Below, one piece after another: positions 48,031 to 58,105 of a stretch of 64,000 nt of DNA (its first letter is position 1; every line of letters starts with the position of its first letter). Source of the DNA: Melastoma dodecandrum (lineage: Eukaryota > Streptophyta > Magnoliopsida > Myrtales > Melastomataceae); assembly GCA_029817715.1 (NCBI GenBank), contig JARUPY010000066.1, positions 104,238 to 168,237 of the forward strand, in the 5' to 3' direction. The notes beneath the pieces are model-generated. The model saw only the letters and a list, made by a program, of their open reading frames with translations, did not search any database and was not told the DNA's origin. A program made the position numbers and the translations under genes.

Positions 48031-48988
48031 ATGAAACACGCATGATCCCATTGTTGGGCGCTACGTCTACGTCCAATGCGAAGGTAAGACCTACCGGACC
48101 TATTACGAGGAGACAGGCGAGGGCATTCCCCTGGTTTGCCTGCACACGGCTGGCACCGACGGGCGCCAGTATCGCCACCAGCTGTGCGACCCGGACATCG
48201 CGAGTAATTTCCGCGTCATCGCCTTCGACCTGCCATTCCACGGCAAGTCGATACCGCCGGCCGACTTCTACGCGATGGAGGACGAGTACAAGCTCACCAC
48301 CAAGTTCTACACCGAGTTCATCGTCGCGTTCTGCCGTGCGCTCGAGCTGCGCAAGCCGGTCATCATGGGCCAATCGATGGGCGGCAACGTCTGCCTTGCG
48401 CTCGCGCTGCGTTACGAGAGCGAGTTCTCCGCGCTCATCGCGCTCGAGGCCTGCGACTACTCGCCCGGCTGGTGGATCACGCCCCTGCACCATCCGCACA
48501 TCCACGGCGGCGAGGTCGTCGCCTCCTCGGTGTTCGGTCTCATGTCGCCGGAATCGCCCGACGAATATCGCTGGGAAACGTGGTGGTACTACGCGCAGGG
48601 CGGCCCCGGCATCTTCAAGGGCGACCTTTACTTCTACGGTGTCGATTCCGAATTCCGCGACCAGCTGCACAAGATCTCCGGACGCCTGCCGATCTACTTC
48701 CTGACCGGCGAATACGATTTCGCCTGCACACCGGAGATGACGGAACGCACCGCCGAGAAGGTGAAGAACGCGGAGGTCACGATCTTCAGCGGCGGCCATT
48801 TCCCGACCTCCGAGGACCCCGTGAAGTTCAAGGGCGTCATCTCGCCGGTCCTCAAGAAGATCGTGCAGGAACGACCCGGAGCGGCGCGGGCAGGCGAGCG
48901 GCGGCGCCTCGCGGGGGGCTGGGGCCGATCTCTTCGCGGCTCGAGCCGCAACGACCGGCCGAGCGGTCGCCGCGTCATCGAGCTCTAG
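48031..48988 (+). CDS. Alpha/beta hydrolase (start-proximal frameshift)
   Basis: About 319 residues. ATGAAACACG at 48031 should read ATGAACACG; the protein then begins MNTHDPIVGRYVYVQCEGKT. LVCLHTAGTDGRQYRHQL is the oxyanion region, VIMGQSMGGNVCLALALRYE the nucleophile elbow, TGEYDFACTPEMTER carries the acid and FSGGHFPTSEDP the His. It is cytoplasmic. Its place between transporter genes suggests it hydrolyses the imported compound, perhaps an ester or amide. Confidence 0.87.
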
Positions 48989-48997
48989 GATCCTCGA

Positions 48998-50389
48998 ATG
49001 ACGACGATCGAGCACGATACGGGAGGCACTCCCCCGGGCAATCCGGCGAGCACCTACCTGCTTGTGCCGATCTTCCTGATCGCGGTGCTGCTGAGCACCG
49101 CCGTAATCCGGGGCCCGAGCCTGGTCTCGCTCTCGGGCTTCGGCAGCGCGATCCTCGTGGCCGCGCCGCTGATCCTGGCGACCTACTCGCTGACCTCGCT
49201 TGCCGTCGCCGGGCGCGGCACGGTCGACCTCGCCGTCGGCCCGTTGACCGCGTTCATCAACGTCAGTGTCGTCAAGCTCTACGGGCTGGGCGCCATCTCC
49301 AGCCCGTTCGGCTTCTTCGCCGTCGCGATCGGCATCGGAATCATCTACCAGGTGCTCTTCGCCCTGCTCATCCTGTTCGTCCGTATTCAACCGATCATCG
49401 TCGCGCTCAGCGGCTTCCTGTCGCTCACGGGCATCAACCTGGTCATCCTGCCGCGACCGGGCGGCTCCACGCCCGATTGGATGGGGTCGTGGGGTCTCGG
49501 TTCCACGCTGTTCTCGCCCATTCTGCTGATCATCGTACTCGCCACCGCCGGGTGGCTGCTCTTCACCCTGACGCCGTTCTACGCGAACCTGCGTCTCATG
49601 GGCTACGACGAGCGTGCCGCCTTCGCGAGCGGCGTACGCATCTACCTCGTTCGCCTCGGTGCCCACATCATCGCCGGCATCTTCGTCGGCCTCGGCGGAA
49701 TCTGCTACAACCGCGCTCATCGCCTCCGGCGATCCGACGCAGGGCACGACCCTCACACTGACGTCGGTGACTGCGATGGTCCTCGGCGGGGTGTGAGCCT
49801 GGCGGGCGGCCGCGGCGGGGCCACGGGCGCGTTGCTCGGCGCCCTCAACCTCTTCCTGATCGGCTACGTGCTGTCGACCTTCGATTTCGGCAGCATCCAG
49901 GCCTACGTCACGCAGCTTTTCTACGGCCTCATCCTGGTCCTGTCGCTGCTTCTCACGCTGCTCGTTCCCGTGGTGGCGCGCTATATCTCGTTCATCTCGC
50001 CTTATGGCGCCTTCGTCGTCCTCGGCGTCGTCGTCGTGGGCATCATGCTGCAGGTGAGCACGCACGATACCTACGTTCCGCCGGACGCAGGGCCGGCCGT
50101 CGCCGCCGCCTCGAAGGATCTTCTATCCCGATACCTGGTGCTGCCGCCGCCGAGTGGGACGGGCGCCTCCGGCCTGACCCTGACCAACATTCAGGCTTGG
50201 GCCCTGGGCCTCGCGGCGGCCCTTGTCGCCCTCGTCGTCGTCGCAAGAACCATCACATTCGAGGCGACCTCGCTTCGCCTCGGCGCCTTCCTCTACATCG
50301 TCATCGGAGCGTTCATACTTATCTCGCTGCTGATGGCCGGCGAGTTCAGCCACGCCGGCGCGGCCACCAAGGGCGTGGTGGCGCCATGA
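48998..50389 (+). CDS. ABC transporter permease, RbsC family, enlarged (frameshift pair)
   Basis: About 463 residues, against roughly 330 for ordinary RbsC-type permeases. Helices start at TYLLVPIFLIAVLLSTAVIR. The family signatures are LAVAGRGTVDLAVGP, ILFVRIQPIIVALSGFLSLT and SLAGGRGG. Between about 49715 and 49790 the good reading is in another frame (ALIASGDPTQGTTLTLTSVT), so two indels cancel. After ALLGALNLFLIGYVLSTF extra helices extend the C-terminus (YGAFVVLGVVVVGIMLQV; FLYIVIGAFILISLLMAG). Confidence 0.88.
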   Translation: MTTIEHDTGGTPPGNPASTYLLVPIFLIAVLLSTAVIRGPSLVSLSGFGSAILVAAPLILATYSLTSLAVAGRGTVDLAVGPLTAFINVSVVKLYGLGAISSPFGFFAVAIGIGIIYQVLFALLILFVRIQPIIVALSGFLSLTGINLVILPRPGGSTPDWMGSWGLGSTLFSPILLIIVLATAGWLLFTLTPFYANLRLMGYDERAAFASGVRIYLVRLGAHIIAGIFVGLGGICYNRAHRLRRSDAGHDPHTDVGDCDGPRRGVSLAGGRGGATGALLGALNLFLIGYVLSTFDFGSIQAYVTQLFYGLILVLSLLLTLLVPVVARYISFISPYGAFVVLGVVVVGIMLQVSTHDTYVPPDAGPAVAAASKDLLSRYLVLPPPSGTGASGLTLTNIQAWALGLAAALVALVVVARTITFEATSLRLGAFLYIVIGAFILISLLMAGEFSHAGAATKGVVAP

Positions 50390-50423
50390 CCCCCCTGTCG
50401 ACGCGAATAGAGCGGGGCGGATC

Positions 50424-51802
50424 ATGCTGATGATCCCGAAGTCGCGCTTCCTGGTCTGGCTGTGAACCTGGCGATTGCGCTCGTCGTCGCGGGGATCGGC
50501 TTCGGGCTGGGCTTCTATCAAGGGCTGCAGGCGCAGCTTGTCATCCTCTACACGGTCGTTTCCGTCGCCGTCCTCTATTGGCTCACGAACTATGTGGCCG
50601 TGACGTTCGAGAAGCGGCTGCTCGCACCCCATCGGCCGAGCGAGGAAACCCGACACGGTCGGCGTGACGTCGACATGGCGCGCCAATCGCGTGCTCATCC
50701 TCTCGATGGCCGTCCTGCTCGTCGCCTATCTCATCGTGACGGCCTCGGTGCCGGCGTTCCGCACCATCGGCAAACCTCGTCGCCTTCCTCGTGCTCGAGG
50801 CGATCCTTCTGTTTGCCTTTACGGTGAGCCGACACTTCGTTCACGGTCGCAGCGCCTTCATCGGCCTGATCGTTCTCGGCGCCCTGATCCTGATCGGCTC
50901 GTTCACCATCAACGGGTTCCTGTCGGGCTCGAACGTGAAGGCGATCCTTCTGTTCGCATCGTTTCTCGGTATCGCCTGCGTCGGCCAGACCCTCGTTGCC
51001 CTCATGGGAGGACTCGACCTCTCGATCCCCTTCGTGATCGGGTCGTCCAACATCGGCGTGCTGTATCTGATCGGCCTCGGCGTCCCATCCGGGGTCGCCG
51101 TGCTCGCCGTGCTGATCGTCGGCGGCTTGATCGGCTTCCTGAACGGTCTGTTGTCCTACAAGCTTCAAGGCCAGGCGCTGATCGTCACGCTCGGCATGGG
51201 TTCCGTCGTCGCCGGCCTGATGCAGATCATCACCAGCATCGGCTCGTCCTACGGCGGCAACGTGTTCGGCACCGTGCCGCCCTGGTTGCGCAACTTCGCG
51301 TCCATGGACGGTTCCACCTTCGGCCTGTCCTTCCCGCCGACGATCCTCTTCTGGATCGTGATCGCCATCATCGTCGTCGTCGGGTTGCGGTATTCGGCCT
51401 ACGGCCGAAACCTCTATGCGCTCGGCGGCAACCGCCGATCGGCAAAACTGATCGGCATCTCCGAGTTCCGGTACTGGACGCTCGCCTACACCATCAGCGG
51501 CGTCTTCGCGACGATGACCGGCTCGCTTCTTCTCGGCTGGAGCGGCGGCGGGTTCATCGGCGTCGGCGACCAGTTCCTCTTCACCACGCTCGCCGCGGTG
51601 GTGATCGGCGGCCACCTCGCTGCTCGGAGGCTACGGAGGCTACGGCTACACGGTGATCGGGGTCCTCGTCCTGCAGGTTTCTGACGTCGTTCCTGATCGG
51701 CATCGCCTCAAGTACGAATGGCAACAGTTCATCTTCGGGCTCCTCATCCTGCCGATGGTGGCGCTCTACGGCCGATCGCCGCACATAAGATCGCAGGTCT
51801 GA
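50424..51802 (+). CDS. ABC transporter permease, RbsC family, N-terminally extended (many frameshifts)
   Basis: About 459 residues after correction. An extra N-terminal membrane part (VNLAIALVVAGIGFGLGFYQ; VILYTVVSVAVLYWLTNYVA) leads through AAAC breaks at 50646 and 50772 into VLILSMAVLLVAYLIVTASV and the RbsC core: GQTLVALMGGLDLSIPFVIG, LSYKLQGQALIVTLGMGSVV, YALGGNRRSAKLIGISEFRY. The end (SLLGGYGGYGYTVIGVLVLQ; YEWQQFIFGLLILPMVALYG) is spread over three frames. It pairs with the preceding permease. The first ATG may also be 50430. Confidence 0.82.
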
Positions 51803-51811
51803 GGACAAACG

Positions 51812-52501
51812 ATGTTCGGGAAGCTGTTCCAATCAAGTGACATCGTGAGCTCGACCTTCGGCGCGGCGATGATCGCGACGTTCGCGGTAGGCCTGCTGTC
51901 GCTGCTCGGCCCTTTCGTGGGTCTCGGAGCGCTGGCGCATTCCGCTCGCGCTCGTCGGCGCCGCGCTCTTCGCCTCGTGCCTGAGCTATCTCGATGCCGG
52001 CCAGATCTGGGTGTCGACCCAGACGATGTCGGGCGCTTATCGCTATATGGGTTGGCTCTCGGCGCAGCCGCTGCAGGTCGTCGCGATCTTTTTCGTCGCC
52101 AGGGCCGTCGGCGAGGTGCCGTGGGCGTGTTCTGGCGCTCGATGGTCGCCGCCGTATTGATGGTCGTCTGCCGCTATCTGGGCGACGCCGGCGTCTTCAA
52201 CCCTACGGTCGCGGATTTGCTCTCCATCGCCTTCTGGCTCTACGTGCTCGGCGAGCTGTACTTCGGCGCGATGAGCACCGCGGTCCGCAAGGCGTCCGGG
52301 CCGGTGCGGATCGGCTATTTCTGGATCCGGCTGTTCCTGACCATCGGCTGGGCCCTCTACCCCATACTGTTCTTCGTCGAGGCCGTCGTCGGCACGGGCC
52401 AGACAGCGCCCGTCATCGTCCTCACCACGCTCGCCGACATGATCAACATCATCGCGGTCGCACTGATCGTGCTCACCCTATCCAGCGCCGAGCGCTATTG
52501 A
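51812..52501 (+). CDS. Microbial-rhodopsin homologue lacking the retinal lysine (frameshift pair)
   Basis: About 229 residues, seven helices, homologous to proteorhodopsin. Helix C is AYRYMGWLSAQPLQVVAIFF, matching the RYxDWLLTxPLQxxE segment of pumps but with Gly, Ala and Ala where the counter-ion Asp, Thr and donor Glu belong. Helix F is IGWALYPILFFVEAVVG. Helix G is LTTLADMINIIAVALIVL, where the retinal-binding Lys (LADxxNK in pumps) is Ile. Helix C is read in another frame between about 51935 and 52130; the indels cancel. It cannot form a Schiff base in the usual way. It sits between a permease and a flotillin gene. Confidence 0.85.
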   Translation: MFGKLFQSSDIVSSTFGAAMIATFAVGLLSLLGPFVGLGALAHSARARRRRALRLVPELSRCRPDLGVDPDDVGRLSLYGLALGAAAAGRRDLFRRQGRRRGAVGVFWRSMVAAVLMVVCRYLGDAGVFNPTVADLLSIAFWLYVLGELYFGAMSTAVRKASGPVRIGYFWIRLFLTIGWALYPILFFVEAVVGTGQTAPVIVLTTLADMINIIAVALIVLTLSSAERY

Positions 52502-52523
52502 ACGACGATACTGGAGAAAAGAC

Positions 52524-54732
52524 ATGACAGGCGCAGACGCAATCGCAATCGTCGTCCTCCTCGCCATCGTCATCGCGATCGGCGTGTACCTGCTCCACTG
52601 GCTTTATCGCCGCTCCTCGAAAAACCAGGCCTTCGTGCGTACGGGCGCCGGCGGCGAGAAGGTCGTGATGGGCGGCGGCGCGCTCGTCGTCCCGATCATC
52701 CACGACATCACGATCGTGAACATGAACGGTACGCCGATCGAGATCCGCCGGATCGGCGAGCAGTCCTTCATCACGAAGAACAAGATGCCGCGTCGATCTC
52801 GTCGCGGAGTTTTTCGTGCGCGTCATCCCGGAGCTGGGGATGATCTCGACCGCAGCGCGCACGCTGGGCGAGCGCACGCGCGATCCGCTCGCTCTCAAGG
52901 AGGTCATTCAGGGACGCCTCGTCGATGCCATGGCATCTGTGGCCGCGACCTTGACGATGGAGGAGAATTCCACACCAACCGCACCGGCTACATGCAGCAG
53001 GTGAGCGAGAAAGTCGCCAAGACCCTCACGTCGAACGGGCTCGAGCTCGAGAACGCGTCGCTCACCTCGCTCAACCAGACCGACATATCCGTTTTCGATC
53101 CCTCGAATGCGTTCGACGCGGAGGGCCTGACGCAGCTCACCGAGTTCGTCGAGGAACGTCGCAAGCTCCGGAATCAGATCGAGAACGAGACCCGTTCGTA
53201 TCAGCATCAAGCAACGCGATCTCGAGGCCGAGCAGCGGGCTCTCGATATCGAGCGTGACCTCGAATATGCGCGGATCGAGCAATCGCGGGCTATCGAAGT
53301 GCGGAAAAGCCGCGCAGCAATCCGAGATCGAGCAGGAGCGCGCGACCCTCGCTGATCGCCATCACCAACGCGAAGGTTGCGCGCCGAGGAGGAGGAGACA
53401 GAGCGCGTCAGGATCACCAAGCGGCGGGCGATCGAGGCCGAGCGGATCGGCACGGAAGGCGAGATCCGGGCTCTCGAGATCGAACGCGAGAAGGAGACCG
53501 ATCTCGCGGAGATCAACTTCGCGCAGCGCGCTCGAATCGCGGCGGATCGTAACGCGCCAGCAGATCGAGGCCGACCGCATCGACAACGAGCGCAGGGTCA
53601 AGGAGCTGGAGATCAAGAACCGTCGCGAGATCGCGGTCTTCGAAGCCAAGGCGCTGGCGGAGGCCGAGCGGGCGAAGGTCGACGGCGACCGCGAGGTCGA
53701 GGAGAGCCGGATCGACATGGCGCGCGTGGTCGCGCTGCTCGAGGTCGATCGCGAGAAGCAGATCCGGCTCAACCGCGAGGTCGCGGAGTCGGAGCAGGAG
53801 CGTGCCGCGATCGTCAAGCGCTACACGGTCGACGTCGAGCGCCTGAAGCGCGACGAGGAGATCGTCGAGCTGGAGATCACCAAGAACCGCAAGATCAAGC
53901 TGGCCGAGACGAGTGCCTTCCGCGAGACGACGGACGCCTCGACCGAGGCGAACCGGCAGACCGAGCAGCTGCGCATCGAATCGCGTCTGGCGATCGAGAA
54001 GGCCGAGATCGAGCAGCGCCGTGACCTGGAGCTCACTGAAAAGGAGCGCCTTATCGCCGTCGTCACCAAGACGATCGAGGAGGCTGCCGCGAAGACCAAG
54101 GCGCAGGCTCGATGAAGGCGCTGGCCGCTGTGGAGGAGCAAGATCGAGACGGTGCGGGCAGAGGAGATCGCCAATCGCGCCAAGCGGGGTCGACCATCAT
54201 CGATGCATCGACCAAGGTCGAGCGCGAGACCCACCGCCTGGTATCGATCGCCAAGGCCGACAAGGAGACCGTCGAGCGCGCGCCGAGGCCGAGATCGCCG
54301 AAGCCAAGGCCGCGGAGGTGCGCTACGCCAAGGATGCGGAAGGCCAGCGCCTGCTCAACGCATCCGAAAAACATGCGCAGCGACGAGAGCCGACGCAGCG
54401 CGATCTACGAGCACCTCGTGAAGACCCTCCCGAACATCATTCGCGAGACGGTCAAGCCGATGGAGCGGATCGAATCGATCAAGATCCTCCAGGTCGACGG
54501 GCTGCCCGGTCTCAACAGCCCGTCCGAGTCCGGCAGCGGGGGCGGCGGCGGCGATGCGCCGATCACCGACCGGGTCGTGAAACTCCGCCATGAAAATTAC
54601 CGCACGCAGGTGGCGTTTGTGGATGGTTTGATGAAGGACCTCGGCCTGCCGCTCGAGAACCTCGGCAGCGCCGGCGGCATGTCCTTCCGCAACTTCCCGC
54701 CGGCCCCGGACTCCAAGGATAAGGACGACTGA
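52524..54732 (+). CDS. Flotillin/YqiK-family membrane scaffold protein (many frameshifts)
   Basis: About 735 residues across roughly ten frame changes. The N-terminal helix AIAIVVLLAIVIAIGVYLLH is followed by SKNQAFVRTGAGGEKVVMGG and IPELGMISTAARTLGERT of the SPFH domain, QVSEKVAKTLTSNGLELENA, then a very long charged coiled coil rich in Glu, Arg and Ile (53150-54330) and a C-terminal LKTLP-like region, TLPNIIRETVKPMERIESIK, ending NFPPAPDSKDKDD. Flotillins organise membrane microdomains. It directly follows the rhodopsin-like gene. Confidence 0.87.
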
Positions 54733-54749
54733 GGCAGGCGAGGCGGCGA

Positions 54750-55213
54750 GTGACGGTCATGACAAGTCGAACGAAAGCCTTGGACCGCCACGCCCTCGTC
54801 ATGGGCGCTGTGGCTTCCCGCGGGCCTCGTCGCCGCGACCGCATTCGATTACGGGCTCGGCGCCGGTGGCGCGCCCTTCATCCTCTCGGCCTTCGCGATC
54901 GTGGCGGCTGCCTTCGTCGGCCACGTCATCGCCAATGCGGTCTTTGAGACTGAGTTTACCGCACGCGAGCTTGCGCTGGGGCTCGTCCTGTATCTCGCGA
55001 CGCTTCTCGCCTTCGCGCTCGCACCTGATCCTCGATCGCGAGTTTGCACGGCGGGACGTGCTGCCGACGACACTCGGCTTCCTGCTGCTGTTCGTCGGGT
55101 TCGTGTTCTATATCGTCACGCGGCTCGGGGCGCGCCGCGCGTTCGAGGCTTTCGACGTCGTCAGAACCTTCAAGGCGGCGCCGGGTTCGAGCAACGAAGA
55201 GCCGCCACGATGA
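54750..55213 (+). CDS. Uncharacterised four-helix membrane protein (frameshifted)
   Basis: About 154 residues, mostly hydrophobic: FAIVAAAFVGHVIANAVFET, LALGLVLYLATLLAFALA, then in another frame LPTTLGFLLLFVGFVFYIVT and EAFDVVRTFKAAPGSSNEEP. Breaks lie near 54805 and 55025. I do not recognise a family. Its stop overlaps the next gene's ATG (ATGA at 55210), which ties it to the symporter; it may be an accessory subunit. Confidence 0.65.
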
Positions 55214-57135
55214 CCGCGTTGTTCTGCATCGCCAGCGGCCATGTTTCTGGTCTACGGGATCTACATCGCGTCGCTGAGCGCGCGCTCTTGCGAGCGGCCC
55301 GAGGACTTATCTCGATGCCGGCGGCAGCCTTCCCGCCTGGGCCTTTCGTGTTCGCGGTGCCGGGGATCGTCATTCGCCGGCCTCGACCTGCGCGACCATC
55401 TGCTCATGACGGCCTTGTACGGTCTCCAGGTCGGCCATCTCGCGCTCGGCGCCGTCGTCGTCGCGATGTGCGGCATCGTCGTGCAGAAGCGGCTCGCGCT
55501 GGCCGTCCGCGATCAGCGGCATCCGATCGCCGATCGAGCTCGTCGGTGCTTATTACGGGAGCGAGACGCTTCGCATCTACCTGCTCGTGATCCTCCTGCT
55601 TTTCGCCGTGCCCTTCGCGGGTTCCTGTGGCTTCTGCGATGGGCGACCTCGTCGCGCTCGCCAGCAACGGCGCCTTCTCGCGGACCGAGGCCGTCTGGAC
55701 AGTCCTCTTCTTCTTGTTCCTCGGGCCCGTGATCGGAGGCTGGAGGGGCACGGTCTACATCGTCGCCGCGCAATCGGCGCTTGTTCTCGTGTTGCTCGTC
55801 TTCGGGGTGGTCTCTTCTCTATCAGCGCGATCGATGGATTCGCCGCCGCCTTCTCGACCGGCATAGCGACACCGAAGGGAATCCTCGCGGACAAGCTGCC
55901 GGGCGTCATCCAATATGTCGGTGGGATCGGGAAGGATTGTCGCGGTCGGCGGCTTCATGACGACGACTGCCGTCCTGACGTCGTCGCTTTCGCTCATCGG
56001 CATCGTGCTCAGCCCGGGGCGGGCTTCTGCCTGTTCGGGACGACGACCCGGACGCGAACCGGCTTCGCGTTCGCTCAGGTCTGGATGACGGCGGGCTTGG
56101 CCGCCGGCACATTGCTGCTCACCGCCCCGATCCTCGCCGGGATCATCGCGCATGGCGAACGGCGCGAGCCTCCTCCTTGGAGAACGTGTCCATCGCCCCG
56201 CTCGTCGGCGCATTCGCGTCCAAGGACGTCTCCTGGCGGGGGTCTGCATCCTGATGCTTCTCGTCACGTCGCTGCAGACGGCGATCGTCTTCTCCATCGC
56301 GTCCGCCGCCAACATCTTCGCGCTGGACGTGGTGGCACGTTTCGCCCTGCCGCTCCTGTCGGCCGAAGGGCGCCGGCTCGCTGCCCGCATCGTTCTCGCG
56401 ATCCTGTTCGCGACGACGGCGGTTGTCGCCTCGTTCGCCGGCCCCGCGCCCGCGATCCTCTCGCCGCTGGCGTTGAGCCTGTCAGCCCAGCTTCTGCCGG
56501 CGTTCCTCGGGCTTTGCTGGGTCTCGTGGATCAGTCGGAGCGCGGTGATCACCGGTCTCATCTTCGGCATTCTGCTCGTCGTCTTCACCGAGCGCGCCGG
56601 GCCTCATCCTGATGGATCGCCTGTCGGTTGCCCTCCCGTGGGGCCGATGGCCGCTGACGATTCACTCGGCCGGCTGGGGCCTCGCGTTCAACATCGCTGC
56701 TTGTCTTCTCGTCTCCATCTTCACCCGCAGGGACTCCGAGCGGGAAAGCCGACAGCGTCTGCACGACGTCTTCGCGCTCGAGCATCGCGAGACTTTCGGT
56801 GGTCGCGCCGCACGTGGCGCAAAATGGTCGCTGCCGCTGATCTGGGCGTTTCTCGCGATCGGTCCGGGGCTGTCCTGGGCAACGATTTCTTCGCTCACCC
56901 CGTCTTCACCGAGGGTGACGCGAAGCTGGGAGTCCCATCGCTTTGGATCTGGCAGGTCGTCTTCTGGCTGATCGGCGTCCTGCTCGTCTGTGGCTGGCCT
57001 ACCAGGGGCGGATGTCAGTGTTCTGGTCGGACGTCCACCGAAAAGGTCCGGCTCGATCGGCGCGCGAACCCGTTCGAAAGCGGACGAGCGCCGCGATGGA
57101 TCGCGCTTCTTCTGGCGCGCCTGGCAGAGCGCTGA
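55210..57135 (+). CDS. Sodium:solute symporter family protein (many frameshifts)
   Basis: About 640 residues pieced from several frames, with at least ten hydrophobic helices. Recognisable pieces are MFLVYGIYIASLSA, AGLDLRDHLLMTALYGLQVG, AVWTVLFFLFLGPVIGGWRG, LLVTSLQTAIVFSIASAANI, PAILSPLALSLSAQLLPAFL and the end AYQGRMSVFWSDV. Order and text suit the SSSF family of sodium-coupled carriers (PutP/ActP relatives). The substrate is unknown; being in the same operon as an ABC system is unusual. The number of breaks makes residue-level claims unsafe. Confidence 0.68.
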
Positions 57136-57138
57136 GTC

Positions 57139-58084
57139 GTGCTGATGCGCGCCCCTCCGGCAGAGAGGATCGAGCGGGGAATCGACCTCAAGCGACTGCG
57201 CTACTTCATCGCCGTTTGCGATCACGGCGGCATATCGAAGGCCGCGAGCGCCATCGGCATCGCGCAGCCGGCCCTCACGCGACAGATCAAGATTCTCGAG
57301 GCGCAGATCGGCCGGCCGCTCATAAATCGCAACGGCCGCGGAGTCGAACCGAGCCGCCCCGGCCGCTACATCCTGGATCGGTCGCGGGAGCACATCAGCT
57401 CGCTCGATAGCCTGCTGCAAAGCGTCCGGACCGCCTTTCCCGTCGCGCAAGAGCGCTTCGTATTGGGCCTATGTCCGTCGATTGGCTCACAAGCTGCCGG
57501 GTGACCTCGCGGACCACGTTCGTGACGACGCTCCCCATATCGCGCTGTCCATCGTGGAGGCCACGACCACCGATTTGCAGCGCCTCATGGAAAGCGGCCA
57601 CCTTGACCTGGCGCTGAGCTACCGACCGGCCGGGGTCGTCGAAGACGAATTTTTCCGAGGTCCTGATCGAGCCGTTCGAGCTTGGTCCAGCCGATGGATC
57701 CGGCGACAGGCAACCGCAGCTTGTCCTTCGAAGACGTGACCCGAATGGGCTTGGTCCTGCCCAGCAGGCTGAACGAGGCCAGGGTCAGTCTGGACCGTAT
57801 CTTCGGCGAGCGGGGATTTGTCCTCAAACCTCGTCTGGAGCTGGATTCGTTCGATGCGGTGATTCTTGCCTTATCGCAAGCAGGCTCGAAATTCGCCGGC
57901 ATTCTCCCGCGCCACAGCATCGAGAGGTCCCACGAGGCGCGAATCTTCCGTCGTTTCGAGATCGGCGACCCTCCGATTCATCGGACCATCGGACTGGTCA
58001 TTCCGTCCAAATCCTCGCAACGCCGACACGCTTCGATTGATCTCGGCGCATATCCGCGAGGCGATCTCCAAGCTGATGCTCTAG
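57139..58084 (+). CDS. LysR-family transcriptional regulator (several frameshifts)
   Basis: About 312 residues. The DNA-binding domain is intact: DLKRLRYFIAVCDHGGISKA then ASAIGIAQPALTRQIKILEA. The effector domain is read as DHVRDDAPHIALSIVEATTT, then LVQPMDPATGNRSLSFEDVT and LDSFDAVILALSQAGSKFAG in successive frames, ending SAHIREAISKLML with TAG at 58084. Start GTG 57139 or ATG 57145. It converges on a CoA-transferase and fumarase pair and ends the uptake operon, so it may control both. Confidence 0.85.
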
Positions 58085-58105
58085 CCGCACGGTAGGGGCC
58101 ACGCG

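Noticed and set aside
48011..50065. A 684-codon minus-strand open frame rich in Asp, Arg and Glu
   Set aside because: Antisense to the hydrolase and permease genes, which have clear motifs.
51812..52501. Annotating a light-driven proton pump
   Set aside because: The retinal lysine, counter-ion, and proton donor positions are all replaced.
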